A DNA stretch of 64,000 nucleotides, from positions 2,046,001 to 2,110,000 of the forward strand of contig OZ251464.1 in the NCBI GenBank assembly GCA_965242595.1, given 5' to 3'. The position numbers and the translations under genes were made by a program. How positions within the stretch are numbered: the first letter of the stretch is position 1; each line of letters starts with the position of its first letter. The DNA is from SP197 sp965242595 (GTDB lineage: Bacteria; Pseudomonadota; Alphaproteobacteria; SP197). Positions 1 to 8,232 of the stretch are shown piece after piece. The notes beneath the pieces were generated by a model that saw only the letters and a list, made by a program, of their open reading frames with translations, was not told the DNA's origin and ran no database searches.

Positions 1-351
1 GGGGATGTCGTCCGCTGCCTGAAGGCTGGCGCCGGCTCGGAGGCGCGGGACGAAGATGGAGCGACGCCCCTGCACCATGCGGCGGCAAAAAGCGCAACCC
101 CGGCGGTGGTGACAGCATTGCTGGATGCTAGCGCCAACCTGGAAGCGCAGGATCGGGGCGGAGAAACACCCCTGCACTATGCGGCAAGGTGGAGCGCAAC
201 CCCGGCGCTGGTGGCAGCGCTGCTGAACGCCGGCGCCGACCCGGCGGCAAAAAACGCCGAAGGCGCCATCCCCTGGCATCTCATACCGGACGACTCCCTT
301 CTCCGGGGCACGGACCCCTATTGGCGGCTGAACGAGGGACGCTTCCCCTGA
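1..351 (+). CDS. Ankyrin-repeat protein, 5' end outside window
   Basis: An open frame runs from base 1 to a TGA at 349-351 without an obvious start, so the N-terminus lies outside the window. The visible 116 residues hold about three ankyrin repeats with the usual TPLHxAA and VxALLxAGA cores, for example TPLHHAA and ETPLHYAA. The C-terminal tail (PWHLIPDDSLLRGT) closely resembles the tail of the ankyrin gene at 399-1193 on the other strand, so the two are paralogs arranged tail to tail. Ankyrin arrays mediate protein-protein contact. The partner and cellular site cannot be told from this fragment. Confidence 0.85.
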   Translation, partial: GDVVRCLKAGAGSEARDEDGATPLHHAAAKSATPAVVTALLDASANLEAQDRGGETPLHYAARWSATPALVAALLNAGADPAAKNAEGAIPWHLIPDDSLLRGTDPYWRLNEGRFP

Positions 352-398
352 CCCCCGTCTCCCGCGCCAGCGTTTCCGTCGCCGCCCCGCCCCCGAAC

Positions 399-1193
399 CT
401 ACCCCCCGCCACCGAGCCGCCGCCACACCTCCGTCCCCATCAGCGGCGAGTCCTCCGGGACCAGCTCCCACGCCATATCGCCGCTGCCGGTTTTCGCCCC
501 CACATCCGCTCCGGCGTCCAGCAACACCGTCACCACCTCCGGCGCCGTGCTGAAGGCCGCCCAGTGCAGCGGCGTCCAGTCTTCCTGGTCCCGCGCCTCC
601 AGCTCCGCCCCTGCCGCCAGCAGCGCCGACGCCACCGCCGCATGGGCGCTCCATGCCGCCACCCAGTGCAGCGGCGTTCCCCCGCCCTCGTCCCGCGCCC
701 CCACATCGGCCCCGCCCGCCAGCAGCGCCGAGGCCAGGGCGGGGCTGACGCCCGATTTCGCCGCCACATGCAGCGGCGTCCAGCCGTTCTCGTCCCGCGC
801 CTCCAGGTCGGCGCCGCCCGCCAGCAGCGCCGCCACCACCGCCGGGGCCTCGCTCCACCGGGCCGCAAAGTGCAACGCCGTCCAGCTGCCCCCGGCCCGC
901 GCCTCCACATCGGCGCCTGCTGCCAGCAGCGCCGCCACCACCGCGCCATCCGCGCTCCAGGTGGCCGCCCAGTGCAGCGGCTCCCGCCCGTCTTCGCCCC
1001 GCGCCTCCGCATCGGCGCCTGCCGCCAGGCAGCGGGCCACATCCGCCGGCGCGGCCGCCGCGAAGAAGGCTTGCGTGTTCCAGTCGCCGCAGGACAGCCC
1101 GGCCGCGGCGGACGGCGCCAGGGCAGAGATCGCCGCCCAGGCCACCGCCCCTGTCGCCGTCCAGATCGTCGCCGTCATCGCTTTCGCTCTCAT
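399..1193 (-). CDS. Secreted ankyrin-repeat protein, 264 aa
   Basis: The protein starts with a basic N-terminus and a hydrophobic stretch (residues about 7-32, ending SAAAG), which looks like a signal peptide. That would place it in the periplasm or outside the cell. Five to six ankyrin repeats follow (about residues 45-240) with TPLHxAA turns and ADxEARD loops. A second ATG lies five codons inside (MTATIW), so the exact start is uncertain. The gene is convergent with the partial ankyrin gene at 1-351, with only 47 bases between them. Exported ankyrin proteins are common in host-associated bacteria, but no specific partner is visible. Confidence 0.85.
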   Translation of the reverse strand: MRAKAMTATIWTATGAVAWAAISALAPSAAAGLSCGDWNTQAFFAAAAPADVARCLAAGADAEARGEDGREPLHWAATWSADGAVVAALLAAGADVEARAGGSWTALHFAARWSEAPAVVAALLAGGADLEARDENGWTPLHVAAKSGVSPALASALLAGGADVGARDEGGGTPLHWVAAWSAHAAVASALLAAGAELEARDQEDWTPLHWAAFSTAPEVVTVLLDAGADVGAKTGSGDMAWELVPEDSPLMGTEVWRRLGGGG

Positions 1194-1309
1194 CGCGCGC
1201 TCCTCCCCGCCCTAGCCCACCACGCCGGTCCCGTCCCAACCCCGCCGCTCCGCCCCGGCCGCAAGGGTGTCACAGGGCCGCCCGCCCGCGCCCCTTCGCC
1301 GCCCCCCGC

Positions 1310-1924
1310 TCAGATCTCGAACAGCGGCGCGCTTCCGGGGCGGGCCGTCGCCACCGACGGCGCGGTTTCCACCAGCCGGCCCAGCCGCGGACCGCAGCGG
1401 CGGCAATAGCAATCGCGGATGCGGCGGCGCGGGCGGCGCAGAAAGGGGTAGCTTTCGCCGCAGGCGGTGCAGGCCCAGACATAGGCGGCATGGGCGCGGC
1501 GCGACAGATAGGGGATGTCGTGGCGCACCGCCGGCGTCTCCCCCAGCGCCACCATCACCGAACGCCACAACGGGCCGTGGCGGCACGACCGGCCATGGTG
1601 GCGGTCGGCCAGAACATGGGCGCATTCGTGCAGAAAGGTGGCGTCGCGGTCGCCCTCGCGCCCGGCCTTCAGCAGCTCGCAATGCAGCAGAATGCGCTTC
1701 TCGCCGGGCCACGCCCTGCCGGCCTGCAACGCGGCGCGCCCGTCGCTTTCCACCCCGCTGTCCAGGCAATCCCGCCACGCCTGGCCCCAATCCCGGCGCG
1801 CCGCCGGCGCATCCAGCAGACGGCGGGCGCGCTCCAGCCGCCCGCCCAGGCCCCAGGCGGCGGCCAGCTCGCCCACCTTGCCCAGATAGCGCCGGGAAGG
1901 CCGCCGCCTGCCGCCCGCGCTCAT
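1310..1924 (-). CDS. SprT-like zinc metalloprotease family protein
   Basis: The 204-residue protein carries FLHECAHVLADRHHG, an HExxH zinc site typical of the SprT/Spartan fold. A C-terminal zinc ribbon follows, with one cysteine pair at CTACGE and a second at CYCRRCG. Eukaryotic Spartan cleaves DNA-protein crosslinks; the role of bacterial SprT proteins is poorly defined. The ATG at 1924 is chosen because it overlaps the stop of the upstream small gene (ATGA, 1921-1924), which suggests translational coupling. A longer open frame upstream has no such support. The gene lies downstream of ligA on the same strand. Confidence 0.8.
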   Translation of the reverse strand: MSAGGRRRPSRRYLGKVGELAAAWGLGGRLERARRLLDAPAARRDWGQAWRDCLDSGVESDGRAALQAGRAWPGEKRILLHCELLKAGREGDRDATFLHECAHVLADRHHGRSCRHGPLWRSVMVALGETPAVRHDIPYLSRRAHAAYVWACTACGESYPFLRRPRRRIRDCYCRRCGPRLGRLVETAPSVATARPGSAPLFEI

Positions 1925-2157
1925 GGCCGCTGGGCGGCCGCCTCGATCAGGTCGCGCTTGGCGTCGCGAAGATTGCGCCGCCCGATAACCACATGGGCGC
2001 CGAAACGCCGTTCCAGCGCCGCATCCGCCGCCCATTCCAGCATCCCCTCGCCGGGATGGCGATAGATGGCGCCGCAGGGCTTGCCATTGGCATAGACCGG
2101 CACCGACCCGCCACCGCCACCGTCGGGCTGGAACGTGCCGAAGGTGATCCGCGCCAT
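1921..2157 (-). CDS. Small hypothetical protein, 78 aa, coupled to SprT-like gene
   Basis: The protein begins MARITFGTFQPDGG and has a glycine run followed by a predicted beta/alpha segment (VPVYANGKPCGAIYRH). No known family is recognised. Its stop overlaps the start of the SprT-like gene by four bases, so the two are probably made from one message. It begins 117 bases after the ligA stop. The coding call rests on the overlap and on protein-like composition, not on a family match. Confidence 0.55.
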   Translation of the reverse strand: MARITFGTFQPDGGGGGSVPVYANGKPCGAIYRHPGEGMLEWAADAALERRFGAHVVIGRRNLRDAKRDLIEAAAQRP

Positions 2158-2273
2158 CGCCCTGCCTCCCTGTAGCCGCGCAAGCCTAGAAAGCCGCCAC
2201 CACCGGCGCAAGCGAGCTTGTCCGCCCCCTCCCGCGGATCCGTCGCTGCCCCCCACCGCCACACCCCCCCAGG

Positions 2274-4385
2274 TCAGCCCGCCCCCCCGGCGCAGGCCAG
2301 CCATTCCGCCTCGTCCATCACCCTGATCCCCAGCGCGGCGGCCTTTTTCAGCTTCGAGCCGGCCGCCGCGCCGGCCACGACGATATCGGTCTTCGCCGAA
2401 ACCTGCCCCGCCACCCTGGCCCCCAGCGCCTCCGCCCGCGCCTTGGCCTCCTGGCGGGTCATGGCTTCCAGCGTGCCGGTGAACACCAGCGTCTGCCCGG
2501 CCAGGGCGCACTCCACCGCCGCCTCTTCCAGCGCCTGAAACACCAGCATATCGGCCAAGCCGGCGACGATCTCCCGGTTGTGCGGCTCCTGGAAGAAATC
2601 GCCCAGGGCGCCGGCCACCACCGCCCCCACGCCGTCGATCGCCACCAGCGCCGCCTCCGCCTCCTCGCCGCCCGCCGCCAGCTCGTCCATGGCCTGGCGC
2701 AGGGCCGCGAAGCTGCCATAGTGGCGGGCCAGCAGCCGCGCCGTGGTCTCGCCCACATGGCGGATGCCCAGGGCGTTGACGAAGCGATCCAGCCCGATGC
2801 GGCGCCGTTCCCGGATCGCCCGGTAAAGGTTCTGCGCCGACAGCTCGCCCCAGCCCTCCAGCTCCGCCAGCCCCTCCCCCAGCCGCTCCTCCAGCGTGAA
2901 GATGTCCACCGGGTTGCGCACCAGCTCCCGTTCCCAGAAAAGGGCGATCTGCTTCTCGCCCAGCCCCTCGATGTCGAAGGCGGACCGGGCCACGAAATGG
3001 CGCAGCCGCTCCACCGCCTGGGCGGGGCAGATCAGGCCGCCGCTGCACCGCCGCGCCACGTCCTCGCGCCCGGTCTTGGGGTTGGTCTCGCGCGCGGCGC
3101 GGCTGCCGCAGGCGGGGCAGGTCTCGGGAAAGACGTAAGGCGCGGCATCGTCCGGGCGCTTGTCCGCCACCGGCCCCAGCACCTGCGGGATCACGTCGCC
3201 GGCCCGCTGCACCACCACGGTATCGCCGATGCGCACATCCTTGCGCGCGATCTCGTCTTCGTTGTGCAGGGTGGCGTTCTGCACCACGACGCCGCCCACC
3301 GTCACCGGCGTCAGCACCGCCACCGGGGTCAGGCTGCCGGTGCGGCCGACGCGGATGCGGATCTCCCGCAGCAGCGTCTGCGCCTTTTCGGCCGGGAATT
3401 TGTGGGCGATGGCCCAGCGCGGCGCCCGGCTGACGAAACCCAGCCGCTCCTGCCAATCCAGCCGATCCACCTTATAGACCACGCCGTCGATATCGTAGGG
3501 CAGCTGCGCCCGCATCTCGCCCAGGGCGCGATAGCGCGCCATCAGCCCGTCCAGGCCGCCGGCCAGCGTGGTCTCCGGGTTCACCGGCGCGCCCCAGCGG
3601 TGGAAGGCGGCGAGCATTTCGCTGTGGGTGGCGGCTGGCAGGGCGGAGGCCTCCCCCCAGGCATATAGGAACAGGCGTAGCGGGCGTTGCGCGGTGATGG
3701 CGGCGTCCAGCTGGCGCAGGGAGCCGGCGGCCGCGTTGCGCGGATTGGCGAAGGGCGCCTCGCCCGCCGCCTCGCGGGCCGCGTTCAGCGCCAGAAAATC
3801 GGCGCGCGCCAGATAGATCTCGCCCCGCAATTCCAGCGCCGGCGGCACATCCTCCCCCGCCAGCGTCTTCGGCACACATTCCAGCACCGCCGCATTGGCG
3901 GTGATGTCCTCGCCGCTCTGGCCGTCGCCGCGCGTCGCCGCCCGCCGCAGCCGCCCGTGCTCGTAGCGCAGCGAAATCGCGATGCCGTCGATCTTCGGCT
4001 CCGCCGTCAGCGCCACCTCCTCGTCCGCGCCCAGCCCCAGAAAGCGCCGGATGCGGGCGATGAACTCGGCCACATCGCCCCGGTGGAAGGCATTGGCCAG
4101 CGACAGCATCGGCACCGCATGGCGCACGCTGGCAAAACCCGCGGCCGGGCTGGCCCCCACCCGGCGCGACGGGCTGTCGGCGCGCAGCAGGGCCGGAAAG
4201 CGCGCCTCGAGGGCCCGGTTGCGGGCCAGCAGGGCATCGTAGGCGGCATCGTCGATCCGGGGCGCGTCGGCGACGTGATAAAGGGCGTCGTGATGGGCGA
4301 TCTCGCCCGCCAGCGCTTCCAGCTCGGCCGCCGCTTCGGCCTCGCTCAGCGCTTCCACCGCCCGGCGCCGCAGATCGTCCTTCAC
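2274..4385 (-). CDS. ligA: NAD-dependent DNA ligase
   Basis: LigA joins nicks in duplex DNA in replication and repair, using NAD+ to adenylate a lysine. The 703-residue length is typical. The adenylation motif KIDG is present (EPKIDGIAISL), followed by the OB fold, the four-cysteine zinc finger (CPACGS... CSGGLICP), helix-hairpin-helix repeats and a C-terminal BRCT domain starting at TLVFTGTLEAM. The start is GTG at 4385. It overlaps the recN stop (GTGA), so ligA is translationally coupled to recN. This recN-ligA order is the usual alphaproteobacterial one. Confidence 0.97.
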   Translation of the reverse strand: MKDDLRRRAVEALSEAEAAAELEALAGEIAHHDALYHVADAPRIDDAAYDALLARNRALEARFPALLRADSPSRRVGASPAAGFASVRHAVPMLSLANAFHRGDVAEFIARIRRFLGLGADEEVALTAEPKIDGIAISLRYEHGRLRRAATRGDGQSGEDITANAAVLECVPKTLAGEDVPPALELRGEIYLARADFLALNAAREAAGEAPFANPRNAAAGSLRQLDAAITAQRPLRLFLYAWGEASALPAATHSEMLAAFHRWGAPVNPETTLAGGLDGLMARYRALGEMRAQLPYDIDGVVYKVDRLDWQERLGFVSRAPRWAIAHKFPAEKAQTLLREIRIRVGRTGSLTPVAVLTPVTVGGVVVQNATLHNEDEIARKDVRIGDTVVVQRAGDVIPQVLGPVADKRPDDAAPYVFPETCPACGSRAARETNPKTGREDVARRCSGGLICPAQAVERLRHFVARSAFDIEGLGEKQIALFWERELVRNPVDIFTLEERLGEGLAELEGWGELSAQNLYRAIRERRRIGLDRFVNALGIRHVGETTARLLARHYGSFAALRQAMDELAAGGEEAEAALVAIDGVGAVVAGALGDFFQEPHNREIVAGLADMLVFQALEEAAVECALAGQTLVFTGTLEAMTRQEAKARAEALGARVAGQVSAKTDIVVAGAAAGSKLKKAAALGIRVMDEAEWLACAGGAG

Positions 4386-6106
4386 GGCCCGCCCACCTCC
4401 AGCAGGCTCATGGCGGCGGCGCGGGCGGCGTCGGTGATATCGGCCCCGGCCAGCATCCGCGCCAGCTCTTCGCGCCGGCCCTCGTCCCCCAGCTCTTCGG
4501 CCCCGGCCGCCAGCGTGGCGCCGTCGCCGCGCTTCACCAGCAGAACATGGCGGTCGGCGCGGGCCGCCACCTGCGGCGCATGGGTCACGGCCAGCACCTG
4601 CGCCCCCCGGCCCAGGCGTTGCAGCCTCTCCCCCACCGCATCCGCCACCGCCCCGCCCACGCCGGCGTCGATCTCGTCGAAGACCACGCTGCCAGCCACG
4701 CTGCCCGCCCCGCCACAGGGCGCCGCGCCCCCGCCCCCGCCGCCGCCGCCAGATGCCCGCGCCGCCACCCGCAGCGCCAGCATGAAGCGCGACAGCTCGC
4801 CGCCCGAGGCGATGCGGCTCAACGGCCCCGGCGCCGCGCCGGGAATCGTCACCACCCGGAAGACCACCCGTTCCGCCCCTTCGGCGTGGCGCTCGTCCTC
4901 CGCCAGCGCCTCCAGGCAGGCCTCGAAGCCGGCCCCGGCCAGCCGCAGCGGCGCCAGCTCCCGCGCCACCGCCCGGTCCAGGCGCCGCGCCGCGCCGGCG
5001 CGCAGCTCCGTCAGCGCATCGCAGGCCCCATCGAAGGCGTCCCGCGCCTCCGCCTCCGCCTGCCGCAGGCGCCGCGCCGACTCCTCGCCCCCTTCCAGCT
5101 CCGCCAGCTCCCGCGCCATGGCTTCCGCCACGGCCGGCAGCTCGTCGCTGGCGACGCCGTGGCGCCGCGCTTCCGCGCGCAGGGCGAACAGCCTTTCCTC
5201 CACCTCGTCCAGGCGCCCGCGGTCGCCATCCAGCTCGCCCCCGGCCCGGGCGATGGCGGAGCTCGCCTCCTCCAGTTCCAGCACCGCCCGCTCCAGCGCC
5301 GCCGCCGCCTCGTCCAGGGCGCCGCCCGCCACGCCGCGCACGCGCTCCAGGGCGGCGCCGGCGCGCCGCAGGCCGTCGTCCAGCGCGCCCTCCTCCAGCG
5401 TCCGCGCCGCCTCGCCCAGCGCCTCGCCGATCCGCTGCGCCGCGCCCAGGCGCTTGCGCATGGCGGCCAGCTCCTCGTCCTCGCCGCTGGCGGGCGCCAG
5501 CCGTTCCAGAACGGCCACATCCCGCGCCAGCGCCTGGCGCCGCTCCTCCCGCGCCGCCGCGCCTTGCGCCGCCCGTTCCAGCCGCTCGCGCGCCTGGCGC
5601 CAGGCGGCGTGGCAGCTCCTCACCCGGCGCCGCGCCGCGTCACAGCCGCCGAACCGATCCAGCAGGGCGCGCTGCGTCTCCGCCCTCAGCAGCCCGCGCT
5701 GGTCGTGCTGGCCATGCACCTCCACCAGGCTTTCGCCCAGCTCGGCCAGCAGGGCGGCCGTCACCGGCACATCGTTCACGAACGCCTTGCTGCGCCCGTC
5801 GGCCTGCAGGCGGCGGCGCAACACCACCCCCTCCTCCCCGTCGCCCCCGTCGATGCCCCGCTGCCTCAGCAGCTCCAGCGCCGGGCTGTCCGCCGCCAGC
5901 CGAAAGGCGGCCGCCACGCTGGCGCTGGCGCAGCCGGGCCGCACCAGGGCGGCATCGGCGCGCCGCCCCAGGGCCAGCCCCAGCGCATCCAGCAGGATCG
6001 ATTTTCCGGCCCCGGTCTCGCCGGTCAGCACGGTCAGGCCGGGGCCGAAGGCGATATCCACCCTTGCGATCGCGGCCAGATGGCGGATGGAAAGAGAGGC
6101 CAGCAT
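4382..6106 (-). CDS. recN: DNA repair protein RecN
   Basis: RecN is an SMC-like ATPase that acts in recombinational repair of double-strand breaks. The 574-residue protein opens with an ABC-type head: MLASLSIRHLAAIARVD, then Walker A GETGAGKS. A long coiled-coil rich in Arg, Glu and Ala follows, and then a second head half with a signature-like SGGELSR, Walker B VFDEIDAGVGG, and an H-loop VTHAPQVA. A poly-glycine run near residue 460 comes from a low-complexity GCC/CCG tract. The start ATG lies 20 bases from the bamD stop. Its own stop overlaps the ligA GTG. Confidence 0.95.
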   Translation of the reverse strand: MLASLSIRHLAAIARVDIAFGPGLTVLTGETGAGKSILLDALGLALGRRADAALVRPGCASASVAAAFRLAADSPALELLRQRGIDGGDGEEGVVLRRRLQADGRSKAFVNDVPVTAALLAELGESLVEVHGQHDQRGLLRAETQRALLDRFGGCDAARRRVRSCHAAWRQARERLERAAQGAAAREERRQALARDVAVLERLAPASGEDEELAAMRKRLGAAQRIGEALGEAARTLEEGALDDGLRRAGAALERVRGVAGGALDEAAAALERAVLELEEASSAIARAGGELDGDRGRLDEVEERLFALRAEARRHGVASDELPAVAEAMARELAELEGGEESARRLRQAEAEARDAFDGACDALTELRAGAARRLDRAVARELAPLRLAGAGFEACLEALAEDERHAEGAERVVFRVVTIPGAAPGPLSRIASGGELSRFMLALRVAARASGGGGGGGGAAPCGGAGSVAGSVVFDEIDAGVGGAVADAVGERLQRLGRGAQVLAVTHAPQVAARADRHVLLVKRGDGATLAAGAEELGDEGRREELARMLAGADITDAARAAAMSLLEVGGP

Positions 6107-6126
6107 GGCGGCTGCGCCAGCGCCCC

Positions 6127-6897
6127 CTAGCTCCCGGAGCCGGCCAGCAGCCCATAGGCGTCGCGATACCAGGCGCTGCCCGGGAAATTATGGCCCAGCA
6201 CCGCCGCCGTCCGCCGCGCGTCGTCCACCAGCCCCAGGGCCAGATACACCTCCACCTGGCGCAGCAGCGCCTCCGGCACATGCGAGGTGGTCTCGTATTC
6301 GGCCACCACGGCGCGGAAGCGGTTCAGCGCCGCCAGATAATAGTGGCGGCCCTGATACCAGCGCCCGATGGCCATCTCCTTGCCGGCCAGATGGTCTTCG
6401 GTCAGCTCCAGCTTCAGCACCGCGTCGCGCCCGTAATCCGATTCCGGGAACAGCCGCAGCACCTCGCGAAAGGCGTCGCCGGCCTGCCGGGTCATGCTCT
6501 GGTCGCGCTCCACATCCGAGATGCGCTCGTAATAGGACTGGGCGATCAGATAATAGGCATAGGCCGTATCCTCATGGCTGGGATGCAGCTGGGCAAAGCG
6601 GTCGGCGGCGGCGATGGCCTGTTCGTAATCGCCATGGGCGTAATGGGCATAGGCGGCCATCAGCTGCGCCCGCGCCACCCAGGACGAATAGGGGTGCTGG
6701 CGCTCCACCTCGTCGAATTCCCGCGCCGCCCCCTCGAAATCGCCGATCCGCAGCAGCCCTACCGCCTGCCCGTAGATCTCCTCCACCGGGCGCTCCACAT
6801 AGGGTTCGGGCTCGGCGGCGCAGCCGGCCAGCGCCAGCCCCACCGCCACGACCAGCAGCCGCGCCCACGCCGCCCTCATCCACAGCCCAGCCCTCAT
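6127..6897 (-). CDS. bamD: Outer-membrane assembly lipoprotein BamD
   Basis: BamD is the essential TPR lipoprotein of the BAM complex that inserts beta-barrel proteins into the outer membrane. The N-terminus has a lipobox LALAGC with the lipidated Cys near residue 26. TPR-type helices follow, with YGQAVGLL, GDYEQAI and the conserved HPSHEDTAYAYYL segment. At 256 residues it matches family length. ATG at 6897 is chosen because it gives a normal signal peptide; an internal ATG at 6879 is also possible. In most relatives this gene directly follows lpxC. Here lpxC is about 49 kb away, so the insertion has cut the usual lpxC-bamD link. Confidence 0.93.
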   Translation of the reverse strand: MRAGLWMRAAWARLLVVAVGLALAGCAAEPEPYVERPVEEIYGQAVGLLRIGDFEGAAREFDEVERQHPYSSWVARAQLMAAYAHYAHGDYEQAIAAADRFAQLHPSHEDTAYAYYLIAQSYYERISDVERDQSMTRQAGDAFREVLRLFPESDYGRDAVLKLELTEDHLAGKEMAIGRWYQGRHYYLAALNRFRAVVAEYETTSHVPEALLRQVEVYLALGLVDDARRTAAVLGHNFPGSAWYRDAYGLLAGSGS

Positions 6898-7145
6898 CGC
6901 GCCCTCGCTCCAGCCACCGTCGAATCGCCCCCAGAATACCACCGCCCCCACCCCGAGGCACGCAGCGACAGCCCCCGGCAACCCCACGACAGGCTCTCGA
7001 CAGCCTCCCGACACCCGAAGGTGACGATAGCCCCTACCGCCATGCAAGGGGCAGCGGAGCGCCATGCAGCCGTCAGGCCACCCAAATTGACACCCACCAC
7101 ACCGGTACCCTCCCGGCCGGATCGAAGCACCGAATGTCCAGGCGA

Positions 7146-7640
7146 ATGCTGGACAACATGATGGCGCCAAAGGTCACCGGCAGCTCCTACCGCCGCGAGC
7201 GCGCGTCGGAGGCGGTGAAGATCGGCGAGCGGAAGGCGCGGAGGGAACATGGAACCCCCATGCTCCACACCAACCCTGCCCCCGGCAGCGCCCTTCACGA
7301 ATACACCCATCACCTGCAGGCCGCCATGCCAGGGCTGGATGAGCACTTCCAGACGCTCCACCGTCGCCGCACCAAGGGAGAGAGGCTCGCGCGCCTGCCG
7401 AACCATAAGGCAGAAGTGGAGGGGCGCAAAGATCAGTATGTCGATGCTTACTTCGGGCGCGAATACAAATACACGAACTACTGGCGCCATCTGGCTCCGA
7501 ACGGCGACGCGGTAGAGGTGATGACCCGTGCCGTGGAGATGACATTTCACCGTGAGCTCCTGCCCGATCCGGTCCGCAAAGACCCGGAGATGCTGGACTT
7601 GACCCTGGGCCTGCTGTTCCGCTACGACCCGCCGCGATAG
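7146..7640 (+). CDS. Phage-like zinc metalloprotease-domain protein, probably truncated
   Basis: The 164-residue frame begins near MLDNMMAPKV (another ATG lies at 7134). It contains HEYTHHLQ, an HExxH zinc-protease motif, followed by an acidic helical region and FHRELLPDPV. C-terminal domains of this kind occur on some phage minor-head or portal-associated proteins, but no head or portal part is present. The piece therefore looks like the surviving 3' end of a larger prophage gene. The next gene starts eight bases downstream and is probably co-transcribed. Family assignment is inference from the motif and layout. Confidence 0.5.
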   Translation: MLDNMMAPKVTGSSYRRERASEAVKIGERKARREHGTPMLHTNPAPGSALHEYTHHLQAAMPGLDEHFQTLHRRRTKGERLARLPNHKAEVEGRKDQYVDAYFGREYKYTNYWRHLAPNGDAVEVMTRAVEMTFHRELLPDPVRKDPEMLDLTLGLLFRYDPPR

Positions 7641-7648
7641 GAGGCGCC

Positions 7649-8011
7649 ATGGCCGTTCACACCATCATGCTGCCGGACAGGATGCACGGGCGCGAGCCGC
7701 GTTCCGTGATCTGGGACGACGAGGCCGGCACCGTCACCGGCGAGCATTACGATGTGCCTGAGATGCAGTGGACGCTGGCGGCCACACCGCCCATCGAGAT
7801 GCGCGATGTCATGGGCACCGTCACCCTCAGCGACCCCGGCCACGACCCGGCCGACTTCCTGGTCTTGCTGGGGCGTGCCTACTGGCCGGTGCTGGAGGAG
7901 CCGCTGCGCTCCACCCTGCCCCCCGTCTTCGATGGCGTCGAGTTGACGCCCATGGAGCACCCACCGCCCGCCCTCGATGCCGATGGCAACCCCGATATCG
8001 TGCTTTATTGA
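7649..8011 (+). CDS. Hypothetical protein, 120 aa, partner of phage-like protease
   Basis: The protein is acidic (MAVHTIMLPDRMHG... DADGNPDIVLY) with no recognised family, signal peptide or membrane segment. It begins eight bases after the metalloprotease-domain gene, with an aggagg ribosome-binding site just upstream (gataggaggcgccATG). This tight pairing suggests a two-gene unit left from a phage, or a toxin-immunity-like pair. The latter is speculation. The 221 bases from its stop to the convergent giant gene at 8233 hold no other gene. Confidence 0.5.
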   Translation: MAVHTIMLPDRMHGREPRSVIWDDEAGTVTGEHYDVPEMQWTLAATPPIEMRDVMGTVTLSDPGHDPADFLVLLGRAYWPVLEEPLRSTLPPVFDGVELTPMEHPPPALDADGNPDIVLY

Positions 8012-8232
8012 GGCGCCCGCCGGCCCAAGATTCCCGCTCTTCCAGGGGGAATCGAAACGATCTGGAGCACTCACGCCCCAAACCGTTGAAATTCCGCGAG
8101 TTTCCGTAGAATTCCGTCCATCGCCCCCTGCTCCGGACCTTTCGGATTTCCTACAGCGAATTCTGCCTGGCCTCCAGCAGGGCTCACAAGGCAAATCCTC
8201 TCGTCTTCAGGGTGCAGAGCGGGGCCAGGTGC

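Noticed and set aside
2261..2300. Short C runs near the ligA 3' end as phase-variable tracts
   Set aside because: Runs are seven bases at most and lie outside or at the end of a housekeeping gene.
6898..7133. Possible attachment site at the left island border
   Set aside because: No tRNA or direct repeat matching the right border could be found by eye; only a dispersed short repeat is present.
3687..7145. Very long plus-strand open frame opposite ligA and recN
   Set aside because: It is the antisense shadow of GC-rich genes; its product is low-complexity Arg/Pro/Ser without motifs. Only the end after 7134 looks like a protein.
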